This document shows, piece by piece, positions 28,401-37,161 of a stretch of 64,000 bases of DNA (position 1 is its first letter; each line of letters opens with the position of its first letter). Both the position numbers and the translations under genes were made by a program. Source of the DNA: Burkholderia sp. TSV86 (lineage in GTDB: Bacteria; Pseudomonadota; Gammaproteobacteria; Burkholderiales; Burkholderiaceae); the NCBI RefSeq assembly GCF_001522865.1, contig NZ_LOWB01000116.1, forward strand, positions 372,001 to 436,000, given 5' to 3'. The notes under the pieces are model-generated. The model saw only the letters and a program-made list of their open reading frames with translations, was not told where the DNA came from and searched no databases.

Positions 28401-28845
28401 GAAATCGTACAAGGCCAGCCTGCCCGCCGCCGATGCGTTGTACGAACAGGTCGATACGCAGAGCAGCGAGGTCGATGCGGATGCATTCGATCTCGAACGG
28501 CTGTTCTCGATGCCGGTCGAGCAGCGCAAGGAGCGCGTGCTCGACGAAGTGCTGAACGTCTTGCGGCGGGTGCTGCAATTCGGAGAAAACGGCCGGGTGC
28601 CGCGGCGCGTGTCGTTTGCGGATCTCGGGATTGATTCGCTGGTGGCCGTCGAGCTGCGCAATGCGCTCGAAAAATCGTTCGGCGTTGCCCTGCCGTCGTC
28701 ACTGGTGTTCGACTATCCGACGGTGCCGGTGCTGAGCGCGCATCTGCTCGAGCAATTGGCCCGCTCGCGTTCGTCCGGCGCGGGGGATGCGGCTTCGAAT
28801 GCCGACCGGGGCGCGCAATCCGTTCAACTGGAGAATGAAACGTGA
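22451..28845 (+). pseudogene. Fully reducing type I polyketide synthase (KS-AT-DH-ER-KR-ACP), frameshifted in ER
   Basis: One PKS gene of about 2130 codons, open in one frame to about 27015 and in another from there to 28845. KS: C193 (DTACSSS), H328 (HGTGTP), H368 (NLGHMEAAAG). AT: S650 (GHSIGE) and HAFH at 749-752, the malonyl-CoA signature. DH: H949 (LADHRVMGRTIFPG) and D1115 (FDGALH). ER: NFKDVLNALG then, after the lesion, IHAAAGGVGQAA. KR: ITGGYGGLG and NYAAANAF. ACP: LGIDSLVAVEL. All visible catalytic residues are intact, so only the shift breaks it. The upstream frame runs on to a stop at 27256. There is no thioesterase domain. It is tightly coupled to the ACP upstream and the ligase downstream (GTGA overlap). 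A sequencing error is the alternative explanation. Confidence 0.85.
27005..27030 (+). other. Frameshift junction inside the PKS ER domain
   Basis: The upstream frame reads RYVTVNCRA and then loses similarity; the downstream frame reads LPRGIGIEQAAAIPTAF. Both share the same bases CTGCCGCGCG (27015-27024), as expected if two direct copies of this decamer recombined and the sequence between them was lost. Comparing the residue spacing of related ER domains suggests about 19 nt missing, which matches the frame change (loss of 1 mod 3). Confidence 0.7.
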
Positions 28846-30431
28846 ATCGATCGAGTGCGGCGCAGCCTCCAAGGCTCTATCGGATCAAGGACTTCGGCGA
28901 GATCCTGCGTCTGCAGGCGCGAACGCGCGCGGACCAGCCCGCCATTCTCTGCGAAGGGCGCACGACGACCTACGCCACGCTGCACGCGCACGGCAGCCAG
29001 GTCGCGGCGTATCTGAGGGCCACCCTGCCCGGCGCCGCGCACAGGGTCGGCTTCATCGGCCGCGAGTGCGAAGCGTATTACGAAGTGATGTTCGGTTGTG
29101 CGCTGGCGGGCGTCGTCTTCGTGCCGATCAACTGGCGGCTCACCGCTCGCGAAGTCGGCCACATCCTGGCCGACGCCGGCATCGCCGTATTGTTTTGCGA
29201 CGCGGGTACGCGGCACGTGGTCGAGGAAGGCCTGCGTGCGAGCGAGCATCGCGCCGAGGTCGTCTGTCTGGCCGAAGGCGTCACGGCGCTTGATTACCGG
29301 CACGTGTTGACGGATGCGCCGTCTGGACAGACATTGCCGCCGCCCGATCCGGACCGGACGTTCTGCCTGATGTATACAAGCGGCACCACCGGTTTGCCGA
29401 AGGGCGTATGCCTGCCTCACCGCGCGTTCTTCCAGATTCGCGAGGCGCTGATTTCCGAGGCGCTCACGTGGCTCGACTGGTATCCCGACGATCGCTGCCT
29501 GGTCGGCATTCCCGGGTTTCATATCGGCGGCCTGTGGTGGGCGCTGCAAAGCTTCAGCGCGGGCGCGGCGATCGTCAGCCTGCCGCAATTCGAGCCGCGC
29601 CTGTGCATCGACGCGATGCGCTCGCACCGCGTGTCGAATGCGTGCATGGTTCCCGCGATGATCAATTTGCTGCTCGACGCACTCGACGACGAAGCGGTGC
29701 GCCTGCCGCATTTGCGCAAAATCGTCTACGGCGGCGCGCCCATTTCGGCCGCGCTGCTGCAGCGCGGAATCGACAGGCTCGGCTGCGACTTCGCGCAGAT
29801 CTACGGGCTCAGCGAAACGGGCAATACCGCGGTTTGCCTGGATCCGGACAGTCATCGCGATCCGGCGCTGCTGCAAGCCGCGGGGCGGCCTTATCCGTGC
29901 GTGTCGCTGAAGATCGTCGACATCGACGGCGACGCACTGCCGGCAGGCGAAGTCGGCGAAGTCTGCATCCGGACGCCGGCGCGCATGACCGGCTATTGGG
30001 GGCTGCCGGACGCGACGGCGCTGACGCTGCGCGACGGGTGGATTCACACCGGCGACGCTGGCTATCTGAACGAGCAGGGCTATCTGTTCATCTGCGACCG
30101 GATCAAGGACGTGATCATCACCGGCGGAGAAAAAATCTTTCCGGCGGAGGTGGAGAACGTCGTGTCATCGTTCCCGTCGGTGCATGAGTGCGCGGTCATC
30201 GGCATTCCCGACGACAACTGGGGTGAGCGCGCGATTTGCCTGCTGGTGCCGAAGTCTGGCGCGAGCGTCGACGTCACCGCGCTGTACGCGTATCTCGACA
30301 CGCGATTGGCGCCATACAAGCGTCCGACGCGAATCGTTCCGGTCGAGCGCCTGCCGCGCAATCCGAGCGGCAAGCTGCTTCGCCGCGAACTACGAGATGC
30401 TTTTTGGGCCGACAAGGCCCGCCGGGTATGA
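28842..30431 (+). CDS. Acyl-AMP ligase (fatty acyl-ACP/CoA synthetase), ScoC/FadD10-like
   Basis: A 529-residue ANL adenylating enzyme. P-loop MYTSGTTGLPKGV, A5 QIYGLSETG, A7 WIHTGDAGYLNEQGYLFICD, A8 hinge RIKDVIITGGEKIFPAEVEN and the A10 catalytic Lys in NPSGKLLRREL are all present. It activates a carboxylic acid as acyl-AMP and passes it to CoA or, by context, to the stand-alone ACP. In isonitrile-lipopeptide clusters the equivalent (ScoC, FadD10) loads the unsaturated acid and the finished isonitrile acid onto ACP. The start is GTG, overlapping the PKS stop (GTGA), implying translational coupling. The chain-length preference cannot be read here. Confidence 0.9.
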   Translation: MNRSSAAQPPRLYRIKDFGEILRLQARTRADQPAILCEGRTTTYATLHAHGSQVAAYLRATLPGAAHRVGFIGRECEAYYEVMFGCALAGVVFVPINWRLTAREVGHILADAGIAVLFCDAGTRHVVEEGLRASEHRAEVVCLAEGVTALDYRHVLTDAPSGQTLPPPDPDRTFCLMYTSGTTGLPKGVCLPHRAFFQIREALISEALTWLDWYPDDRCLVGIPGFHIGGLWWALQSFSAGAAIVSLPQFEPRLCIDAMRSHRVSNACMVPAMINLLLDALDDEAVRLPHLRKIVYGGAPISAALLQRGIDRLGCDFAQIYGLSETGNTAVCLDPDSHRDPALLQAAGRPYPCVSLKIVDIDGDALPAGEVGEVCIRTPARMTGYWGLPDATALTLRDGWIHTGDAGYLNEQGYLFICDRIKDVIITGGEKIFPAEVENVVSSFPSVHECAVIGIPDDNWGERAICLLVPKSGASVDVTALYAYLDTRLAPYKRPTRIVPVERLPRNPSGKLLRRELRDAFWADKARRV

Positions 30432-30468
30432 CCGCTGAAATCATCCCTTTGACTGCGAGACCTTCACC

Positions 30469-31710
30469 ATGTACCAACCTCCCGTCTCATTGCCCCGCAC
30501 GGCGCGGCTTTCCTATTGGCTGGGATTCGGCCATCTGACGCGATATGGGAAGCTCGAGGGCGGCATTCCGGAGCAGCATCGGTTCGAACCGTCGTTGGGG
30601 CTGACGCTGTTCCGGCGCGGCGAAAGGCAACTGCTCGAGTATTGCCGCCAGCATGTCCCCGAGCACGTCGACGACATTCCGATTCACGAGATCGACGCGA
30701 AAGGCGCAACGCCCCAGGTGATGGCGCACTTTCGCAAGCAGCAGCTGCCGGTGCTGATCAAGGGCGGCGCACGCGGCTGGCGGGCATTTAAAGAATTCGA
30801 TTTGAATTTCTTCGCGAATCATTACGGCGATATCGAGGTGCCGGTGCACGCCGAGCCGAATCAGGTATTTCCGGATGACGGCAAACCCGTTCCGTTAAAG
30901 AATTTCTATCAGATGAGTTATGTGAAGATGCGGGATCTGGTGGAATCGATCGTCACGGATCAGCGCTACAGCGCCAAGGCGATCGAGGACATCATGCATG
31001 AAAATGGCGGGTCTTTGATCAAGGATTATTGCGACTTGGATTATATTCATTATCTCTCTGGGCTGATGAAATACCGGAAGAAATGGTATTTCAAAATGGT
31101 TCCGGTCGGTTATGTGATTTCGAAGCAATTGTTCATGCAGTCGCGGCGTTCGCATACGCTGTGGCATACCGAGCCGGGCTACAACTATTTTGTCGCGATC
31201 GCCGGAGAAAAGGATTGGCGGGTCACGTCCCCGTATTATTCACCTGGCCTGTATGCCGTGATCAAGGATAATTCCACCTATCACGTATCGCGCGTCGACG
31301 GCCGCGAATCAAATGAGGTGATCGCGCGGCGCGGTTTTCCGCTTTATCAATACATGCCGAAATACAAGACACATGTATCGGCGGGAGATATTTTGGTTTT
31401 ACCGCCCTGGTGGTGGCATACTGTATCGAATGTGCAGGGCTCCCATTCGATCTCACTGACCTTTCGCACGCTCGCCGAGCCCAATGTGTATGCGCCGATG
31501 CTCAATTATTTGAAATGGAGCGATCCCAATGCGAAGGAAATCCGGCGCAAGGTACTAAGTCACGGCCGTTTGTTCGATGACGATATCGCCGCTTCGCTAT
31601 ATGCATTTGCCGATCCGAAGAATGATCTGCGCAAGAACAGGCCGACGACGCAAGCCGTGATTGCGGCCCCGCGCGGGGCGCGCAACGCAACGCGGCGCGA
31701 AGTGAAATGA
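30469..31710 (+). CDS. JmjC/cupin-8-like Fe(II)/2OG oxygenase
   Basis: A 413-residue protein with a C-terminal JmjC-type cupin. Metal site candidates are H233 and E235 (LWHTEPGYNYF, an HxE variant of HxD) and H317 (PPWWWHTVSN), with AGDILVLPP between them as in cupin_8 proteins. An N-terminal region of about 200 residues precedes the cupin. It has no signal peptide. Its middle part is noticeably richer in A/T than the flanking PKS and ligase genes, suggesting a separate origin. In this cluster it is a candidate tailoring hydroxylase or desaturase acting on the carrier-bound or released chain. Confidence 0.82.
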   Translation: MYQPPVSLPRTARLSYWLGFGHLTRYGKLEGGIPEQHRFEPSLGLTLFRRGERQLLEYCRQHVPEHVDDIPIHEIDAKGATPQVMAHFRKQQLPVLIKGGARGWRAFKEFDLNFFANHYGDIEVPVHAEPNQVFPDDGKPVPLKNFYQMSYVKMRDLVESIVTDQRYSAKAIEDIMHENGGSLIKDYCDLDYIHYLSGLMKYRKKWYFKMVPVGYVISKQLFMQSRRSHTLWHTEPGYNYFVAIAGEKDWRVTSPYYSPGLYAVIKDNSTYHVSRVDGRESNEVIARRGFPLYQYMPKYKTHVSAGDILVLPPWWWHTVSNVQGSHSISLTFRTLAEPNVYAPMLNYLKWSDPNAKEIRRKVLSHGRLFDDDIAASLYAFADPKNDLRKNRPTTQAVIAAPRGARNATRREVK

Positions 31711-31902
31711 CGCGACGCCGCGCAGGGCGCTGGTTCCGATCCCGCGCGACGCCAAACATCCACCCTTGATCAAGGAGCGACGCGGAAAGTCCGTGCGGTG
31801 ACCGGGTGCGGCGAATGGAGCGGTTCACGCGAGCCGCCGGCCTGGCGAGCGACGCGAAGCCGAGCGCGGTGACGGCGGACGGGATGCGTAGATAACGAAG
31901 CG

Positions 31903-32733
31903 ATGGCCAACGCAACTGCGACTCATGATTTGAATTCGATGCCGCCCGAAACGGCTGCACGCCTGATTTTCGAGGCGTTCAAGAAACCTTCCCGCGTCGC
32001 GTTGCGGCCGGCTGACGAGCCCGTGATGGCCAGCGCGCAGCGCTCGGTGCTCGACATCGACGGTCAGCAGGTTGCGGTCTATCAGTGGGGGCACGGCGAT
32101 CGGCTGGCAGTGTGCGTGCATGGCTGGAGCGCGCGCGCGACGGATTTTGGCGCGTTCGTCGAGCCGCTGACCGAGGCGGGTTACCGGGTGGTGGCGTTCG
32201 ATAATCTCGGTCACGGCGAATCGGGCGGCGATACCGCTACCTTGTTGGATGTGCATGCGATTCTGATGGCGCTGCAACAGCGCAACGGGCCGGCCGACGT
32301 CGTTGTCGCGCATTCGCTCGGCGTGCTGTATGCGTTTTACGCGCTCAATCATGGCGTGCAAGCGTCGCATCTCGTCGCGCTGTCCGGCATCTGCGATTTT
32401 TCGTATTTGATCACCCGCTATACCGCGTCGCTGAACCTGCGGCCAGAAACGGTCGACCTGCTCAAGCGCCACCTTGAAGCCCTGTTCGGCAGGCCGACGA
32501 TCTGGCATGAGTTTTCATCCGACAATAATCTCGCCGGATTGCGGGCGCGGGTCACGCTGATTCACGATGCGGATGATGAGTTTGTCGAATTGTCCCAGTC
32601 CGAAAAACTTCTGGCCGCGCTCGGTGGCGCCGCTGACCTGCAGGTGTTCAACGGCCTCGGGCATCGCCGCATTCTGAGCGAGCCGGCGGTAGTCGCGCAT
32701 GCGCTCGACAGGATCGCGCGCACGCAATCATGA
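31903..32733 (+). CDS. Alpha/beta hydrolase, possible off-loading thioesterase
   Basis: A 276-residue alpha/beta hydrolase. The oxyanion motif is VHGWSARATD, the Ser elbow is VAHSLGVLYAF (AxSxG variant), the likely acid is in IHDADDEFVEL, and the His is in FNGLGHRRILSEP. The PKS lacks an integrated thioesterase, so this enzyme, a type II-like partner, could release or edit the chain. It may instead be a general hydrolase. A 192-nt gap separates it from the JmjC gene; the ribosome-binding site is weak. Confidence 0.82.
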   Translation: MANATATHDLNSMPPETAARLIFEAFKKPSRVALRPADEPVMASAQRSVLDIDGQQVAVYQWGHGDRLAVCVHGWSARATDFGAFVEPLTEAGYRVVAFDNLGHGESGGDTATLLDVHAILMALQQRNGPADVVVAHSLGVLYAFYALNHGVQASHLVALSGICDFSYLITRYTASLNLRPETVDLLKRHLEALFGRPTIWHEFSSDNNLAGLRARVTLIHDADDEFVELSQSEKLLAALGGAADLQVFNGLGHRRILSEPAVVAHALDRIARTQS

Positions 32734-32908
32734 ATGCGAAGGGATTCGGCGGAAACCCCGCGCCGGCGTGGGGCGTCGATCCAAGTCAGACGCCGGCGCG
32801 GATCGCGTGGCGTTGCGGTTCCCGCGCGCTAGCGACGATCCGGAATCGTCAGGAATCCATGCTTTCGATCGCAGTATCCGTTCGTTATCCGCCATTCAGG
32901 TTTTCGAC

Positions 32909-33307
32909 ATGACATTCTCCACCGACATCCGAGTCAGATACTGCGAAATCGATCAGCAGAACGTGGTATTCAATATGTGGTATGTCGCATATCTCGGCGA
33001 GGCATGGGCCGCGTTCCTCGAGTTTCGCGGATTGCCGTATCGCGTTCTCGCGTCGGCGGGCACGGAAGTGCAACTGGTTCATCTCGAAATAGACTGGCGT
33101 GGCAGTTTGTCGATGGGCGATTCGGCGCGCATTGACGTGCGGCCGCTTCGGATCGGCACGACCAGCTTTACGCTCGGTTTTGACATCTGGCGAGATTCGG
33201 CCGAGATTGCCAGTGCGAAAGTCGTCTATGTGTGCATTGCAACAGACGGAAGCGGGAAAAAACCGGTGCCGCAGGTGCTGTTGCGCGCGCTGAAGGGTAA
33301 CGAGTGA
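32909..33307 (+). CDS. Hotdog-fold acyl-CoA/ACP thioesterase (4HBT/YbgC type)
   Basis: A 132-residue 4HBT-family protein. The catalytic motif appears as YCEIDQQNVVFNMWYVAYLG, with Asp in the position used by 4-hydroxybenzoyl-CoA thioesterase and YbgC/FadM, followed by VHLEIDWRGSLSMGD. It would hydrolyse an acyl thioester. ATG 32909 gives the normal family start; a longer in-frame extension overlaps the hydrolase and is not family-like. Probably the last gene of the cluster, providing a second release or proofreading activity. Confidence 0.87.
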   Translation: MTFSTDIRVRYCEIDQQNVVFNMWYVAYLGEAWAAFLEFRGLPYRVLASAGTEVQLVHLEIDWRGSLSMGDSARIDVRPLRIGTTSFTLGFDIWRDSAEIASAKVVYVCIATDGSGKKPVPQVLLRALKGNE

Positions 33308-33479
33308 GCAGGCGTTCGACGAACCGGCGCCAAGGTATGAAAGATCACCGAGGTCATGCCGCATTGGGAGGAGATTGGTGGTAGCGAGCACTTTGTCATT
33401 ATTGCTTGCATCCGGTTACATGTGTGTGCCGCCGATTTTGAGATGCTTGAGGGCTTCATCGTCTGGAGTTGACTCGAGC

Positions 33480-34658
33480 ATGAGCAAGAGCGAGATCGAC
33501 CGCCGTGTCTTATGGCTTTCCGGGATAGCCGCCGCGCTGATCGTTGCCGGTTGCGCGACGCAATCGTCGCCGGTCGAGCCGACCGATACGCTCGCGAGCG
33601 CAGCCGCCGCATCGCAGGCAAGCGCCGCGCAGGCCGCGACGGCGGCGCTCGCGCCAAACGGCCAGGATCAGGCCGCGTCGCAGTTGGCCATGGCCCGCTA
33701 CGTGGTGAAGCGCGGCGATACGTTGTCGGTGATCGCGCAGGCGAAGGGCTGCACGGTCAAGGAGTTGCAAAAATGGAACCGGCTGGGCCGCCGCACACGG
33801 ATCGCGATCGGCCAAGTGCTGTGGACTGCGGCGCCGGATGCGCGCGGCGTGGTCAGTTCGGAGGCGACGCGTCCGGCCGGTGCGCTAAAGCCAGGCAGCG
33901 CGAACTCGTCCGAAGCGGGCGACGCCGCGCGGGCATTCACCGATTCGGCCCGTTTGCAGCCATCGCCGGCCGATGTCGCGACCGGCGATGCTCGCGCAGC
34001 AAGCGATGTGCTTGCGCTAAGCGATGCGCTCGCGGCCAGTCCGGCGAGCGCTGCATCGGGGGGCAACGCGAATGTGCCCGTGTTGGCGGGAGCCGGCGCG
34101 GCGCTGGCGCAAATGTCCCAAGCGCAGCTAGTGTCCCAAGCGCAGCAAGCGTTCCAAACGCAGCAAGCGTTCCGAGCACAGCAAGTGCCGCAAACGTCCC
34201 AAACACCGGCGGACTCCGGCAGCGCTGCTGAGCGCGCAGCTGACCGGCGCGTTGTCCAACAGACGAAGCGTCATGCGCAGTCGATCGCGCTTGCGTGGCC
34301 GGTGGCCGGCACGGTCGTCGAAACATTCCAGCCGGGCCGCAACCGCGGCATTCAGATCGCGGGCCGTGCGGGCGATCCGGTGCGCGCGGCCGCGGCGGGG
34401 CGCGTGATGTATGCGGGCGCGGGTTTGAACGGCTACGGTACGCTGATCCTGGTCCAGCACAATGCAGATTTCCTGACAGCTTATGCGCGCAACCGCAAAC
34501 TGCTCGTGAAGCCGGGCGATATTGTCCGGCAAGGCGAGCAAATTGCCGAGATGGGGGGCGGTGCGGACAATGGGCGCGCTGCAATGCTGTTCGAGGTGCG
34601 GCGCGACGGCAAGCCAGTCAATCCGATGCTTTATTTGACGGGCAAGCAGCAGGGGTGA
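33480..34658 (+). CDS. nlpD: NlpD-like lipoprotein: LysM plus degenerate LytM/M23 domain
   Basis: A 392-residue envelope lipoprotein. The signal peptide MSKSEIDRRVLWLSGIAAAL ends in lipobox VAGC. A LysM repeat (YVVKRGDTLSVIAQAKGCTV, about 75-120) binds peptidoglycan. A Gln/Ala-rich linker with 18-nt repeats follows. The C-terminal M23/LytM domain (RNRGIQIAGRAGDPVRAAAA) lacks the zinc ligands of active peptidases (GIQ for GxD, AYARN for AYxH), as in NlpD-type amidase activators. It lies upstream of penA; from memory, an nlpD gene also sits beside penA in B. pseudomallei. The lipobox decides the start over an upstream TTG. Confidence 0.88.
   Translation: MSKSEIDRRVLWLSGIAAALIVAGCATQSSPVEPTDTLASAAAASQASAAQAATAALAPNGQDQAASQLAMARYVVKRGDTLSVIAQAKGCTVKELQKWNRLGRRTRIAIGQVLWTAAPDARGVVSSEATRPAGALKPGSANSSEAGDAARAFTDSARLQPSPADVATGDARAASDVLALSDALAASPASAASGGNANVPVLAGAGAALAQMSQAQLVSQAQQAFQTQQAFRAQQVPQTSQTPADSGSAAERAADRRVVQQTKRHAQSIALAWPVAGTVVETFQPGRNRGIQIAGRAGDPVRAAAAGRVMYAGAGLNGYGTLILVQHNADFLTAYARNRKLLVKPGDIVRQGEQIAEMGGGADNGRAAMLFEVRRDGKPVNPMLYLTGKQQG
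34113..34202 (+). repeat. 18-nt tandem repeat in the NlpD linker (about 5 copies)
   Basis: Five imperfect 18-nt units encode six-residue repeats MSQAQL, VSQAQQ, AFQTQQ, AFRAQQ, VPQTSQ between the LysM and LytM domains. Being a multiple of three, copy change only alters linker length. Confidence 0.85.
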
Positions 34659-35179
34659 GCCGATACAGGCGTGCGAAGCGCGCAATGCGGGCTATGAGGC
34701 CCGCCAGCGGCTGGGCGCCCGCTGATTGGCCGTGCGCCGCATCGCGGCAGCCTGTACTGCCGCGATGCGGCGCGCAAATCGCATGGCGTTTACCGCCGCG
34801 CGCACCGGATGCGGATCGCACGTAATGCGGTCTGTGTGTAACGCCGTGCAGCGGACAATGGCGCCGGGCACTGTCGACGAACGCCTGCAACTCGGCTTGT
34901 AACGTCCGTCGCATTGCAGCGGACGCAGGCGCGATTCACGGCTTTTCTCGACGCGGCCTGACGCCGGGTGACGGCGCGTCATGCAAATCTCGCCAAAGGC
35001 CGGCATCCTCGCCGGCCACGCATGCCGCCGGGAGAGCGCAACGCGCCTCGACGCGACGACAAATCCGCACGATCGCACACATCGAGAACTGATACTCTCA
35101 CCGGCTGCGAATCCGGCATGCGAGTGCCGCGCGCCGGATTGGCCGGCATCCACCTCACTTCATTATTCATCCATCGATC
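34659..35179. other. Intergenic region upstream of penA
   Basis: A 521-nt region holding the penA promoter, probably close to the gene near 35085-35175 where base composition drops. No LysR-type penR gene is adjacent, unlike B. cepacia-complex species, so expression is probably not induced by an adjacent activator. No small gene recognised. Confidence 0.5.
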
Positions 35180-36073
35180 ATGAAGCATTCCCTATCGCGT
35201 CGCTCAGTGCTGATCGCCGCCGTTTCCGCGCCGTTGATCGGCGCGTGCGCACCGCTTGCCGGACATTCGGACAACGTCGGCACAGCCGACGCCCAACGGT
35301 CGCTACGTGAACTCGAAGCATCATTCGACGGCCGTATCGGCGTGGCCGCGCTCGACACGGCGACGAACGCGAAAATCGCGCACCGTGCCGACGAACGCTT
35401 TGCGTTCTGCAGCACGTTCAAGATGATGCTCTCGGCGGCGGTTCTCGCGCGCAGCGCCGCCGAACCCGATCTGCTGCCGCGCAGAATCGCCTATGCAAAA
35501 CGCGACCTCGTCGAGTATTCGCCGATTACCGGCAAGCACGTCGGCGCAGGCATGACGGCAGCCGAGCTATGTGCGGCGGCGCTGCAATACAGCGACAACA
35601 CGGCCGCGAACCTGCTGATTTCGCTGCTGGGCGGCCCTCAGGCAGTTACCGCCTATGCGCGTTCGATCGGCGACGCCGTATTTCGTCTCGACCGTTGGGA
35701 GACCGAGCTGAATACCGCGATTCCCGGCGACCTCCGCGATACGACCACTCCTTCGGCGATGGCGGCGAGCCTGCACCGCCTGCTGCTTGGCGATGCGCTC
35801 GGCCAAGTGCAGCGCGAGCAGCTCAATGGGTGGATGCTTGATAACACGACGGGCAACGAGCGGATTCGCGCGGGCGTGCCGACGGCATGGCGCGTCGCCG
35901 ACAAGACGGGGACGGGCGACTATGGGACAGCCAACGATATCGGCGTCTTGTATCCGCCGGGCCGCGCGCCGATCGTGCTCGCGATCTATACGACGGGGCG
36001 TGTTCAGCAGGCGCGCGCGCGCAATGACGTGATCGCGTCGGCTGCGCGGATCGTCGCGCGCGCGTTCAGCTGA
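35180..36073 (+). CDS. penA: PenA-type class A beta-lactamase, Tat-exported lipoprotein
   Basis: A 297-residue serine beta-lactamase. The N-terminus LSRRSVLIAAVSAPLIGAC combines twin arginines with a lipobox (Cys23), as described for B. pseudomallei PenA. Class A motifs are all present: FCSTFK (Ser78/Lys81, preceded by the Cys69-equivalent), YSDNTAAN (SDN loop), RWETELN (Glu166 equivalent in the omega loop) and DKTGTGDYG (KTG). The sequence is clearly PenA but differs at many positions from the B. pseudomallei protein I remember. It is convergent with the dipeptide operon. It hydrolyses penicillins and early cephalosporins by family. Confidence 0.95.
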   Translation: MKHSLSRRSVLIAAVSAPLIGACAPLAGHSDNVGTADAQRSLRELEASFDGRIGVAALDTATNAKIAHRADERFAFCSTFKMMLSAAVLARSAAEPDLLPRRIAYAKRDLVEYSPITGKHVGAGMTAAELCAAALQYSDNTAANLLISLLGGPQAVTAYARSIGDAVFRLDRWETELNTAIPGDLRDTTTPSAMAASLHRLLLGDALGQVQREQLNGWMLDNTTGNERIRAGVPTAWRVADKTGTGDYGTANDIGVLYPPGRAPIVLAIYTTGRVQQARARNDVIASAARIVARAFS

Positions 36074-36352
36074 GGTCCAACTTATTGCCGCCCGCCGCGA
36101 AGCATTGTCTTGCCTTGCCCTGTCTTGGATAGCGGCTTACGCCCGTGGACGATCCGGCTTCGGGCGGCGCGGTTTCTCAGCACATCGCCACTGAGCGCGC
36201 AGGCGAGCCATTGTCGATCTGGTTGAACGAAGCCATAAACGAACGGTTCGCCATAAACGGCCTGTCGTAAAGGCGCGCAGCGTCGGGTGGCGCGATGCGC
36301 CGCGCTGCCCGGTGCAGCCGAATGCATTGATGTGGCCGGTGCGGCGCCGGCT

Positions 36353-37120
36353 TCAGCCGGCTCGCCGGTATCCCTGCGTCGCCGCGAGCAACGTGCGGGT
36401 GTAATCGGTCCCGACCTGCGCCGCACGCACGTCCTCGATGCCAAGCTGCTCGATCATCATGCCGCCGCGCATGACCGCAACGCGGCTGCATAGAAATCCG
36501 ACGGCCGCGAGATTATGGCTGACGACGATCATCGTGAGCCCGCGTTCGCGATGCAGCCGCTTCAGCAAATTGAGAATCTCCGCTTGAACCGACACGTCGA
36601 GCGCCGACGTCGGCTCGTCGAGCAGCAGCACGCGCGGCTCGATGATCAGCGCGCGCGCGATTGCCACGCGCTGCCGTTGCCCGCCCGACAACTGGTGCGG
36701 ATAGCGGAAGCGAAATGCGGGCCCGAGGCCGACTTCGGCGAGCGCGCGCGGAATCCGCTCGTCCGGGTTCGGCAGCCGATGGATCGCGAGCGGTTCGCGC
36801 AGCGTTTCGTCGACGGTGAAGCGCGGATGCAGCGACGCATAAGGGTCTTGGAACACCATCTGCACGTCGCGGCGCAATGCGCGCTCGAGCTTGCCACCGA
36901 TCGGGCGCGAGCCAATCGACAGCGTGCCGTGTGCAAGCGGCACGAGGCCCGTCAGCGCGCGCAGCAGCGTCGATTTGCCGGAACCGGATTCGCCGACCAG
37001 CCCGAACGCGTCGCCCGTGCCGATCGATAGGCTCACGTCGCGCACCGCGTCGACGTGACCGGCGCGGGTCGCAAAACGGATCGACGCATCGCGGATCTCG
37101 ATCATTGGGGCGGTCGTCAT
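36353..37120 (-). CDS. ddpF: Dipeptide ABC transporter ATP-binding protein (DdpF-like)
   Basis: A 255-residue OppF/DppF-type ATPase. Walker A GESGSGKST, Q-loop VFQDPYASLHP, signature LSGGQRQR, Walker B VLLLDEPTSALD and H-loop VVSHNLAAV are intact. It pairs with DdpD to drive import of a D-Ala-D-Ala-type dipeptide, inferred from the operon's DdpX. It lacks the usual long C-terminal oligopeptide extension with Fe-S cysteines. Last gene of the operon, 41 nt after ddpD. Confidence 0.9.
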   Translation of the reverse strand: MTTAPMIEIRDASIRFATRAGHVDAVRDVSLSIGTGDAFGLVGESGSGKSTLLRALTGLVPLAHGTLSIGSRPIGGKLERALRRDVQMVFQDPYASLHPRFTVDETLREPLAIHRLPNPDERIPRALAEVGLGPAFRFRYPHQLSGGQRQRVAIARALIIEPRVLLLDEPTSALDVSVQAEILNLLKRLHRERGLTMIVVSHNLAAVGFLCSRVAVMRGGMMIEQLGIEDVRAAQVGTDYTRTLLAATQGYRRAG

Positions 37121-37161
37121 TGTGGGGCTCCTGTTTCTGATTCCATGTCCGGCGCACTATT

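Noticed and set aside
22451-28845. Two genuine separate PKS genes split at the ER domain
   Set aside because: The ER domain itself is split, the two frames overlap out of phase, and no start site with ribosome-binding sequence exists at the beginning of the second part.
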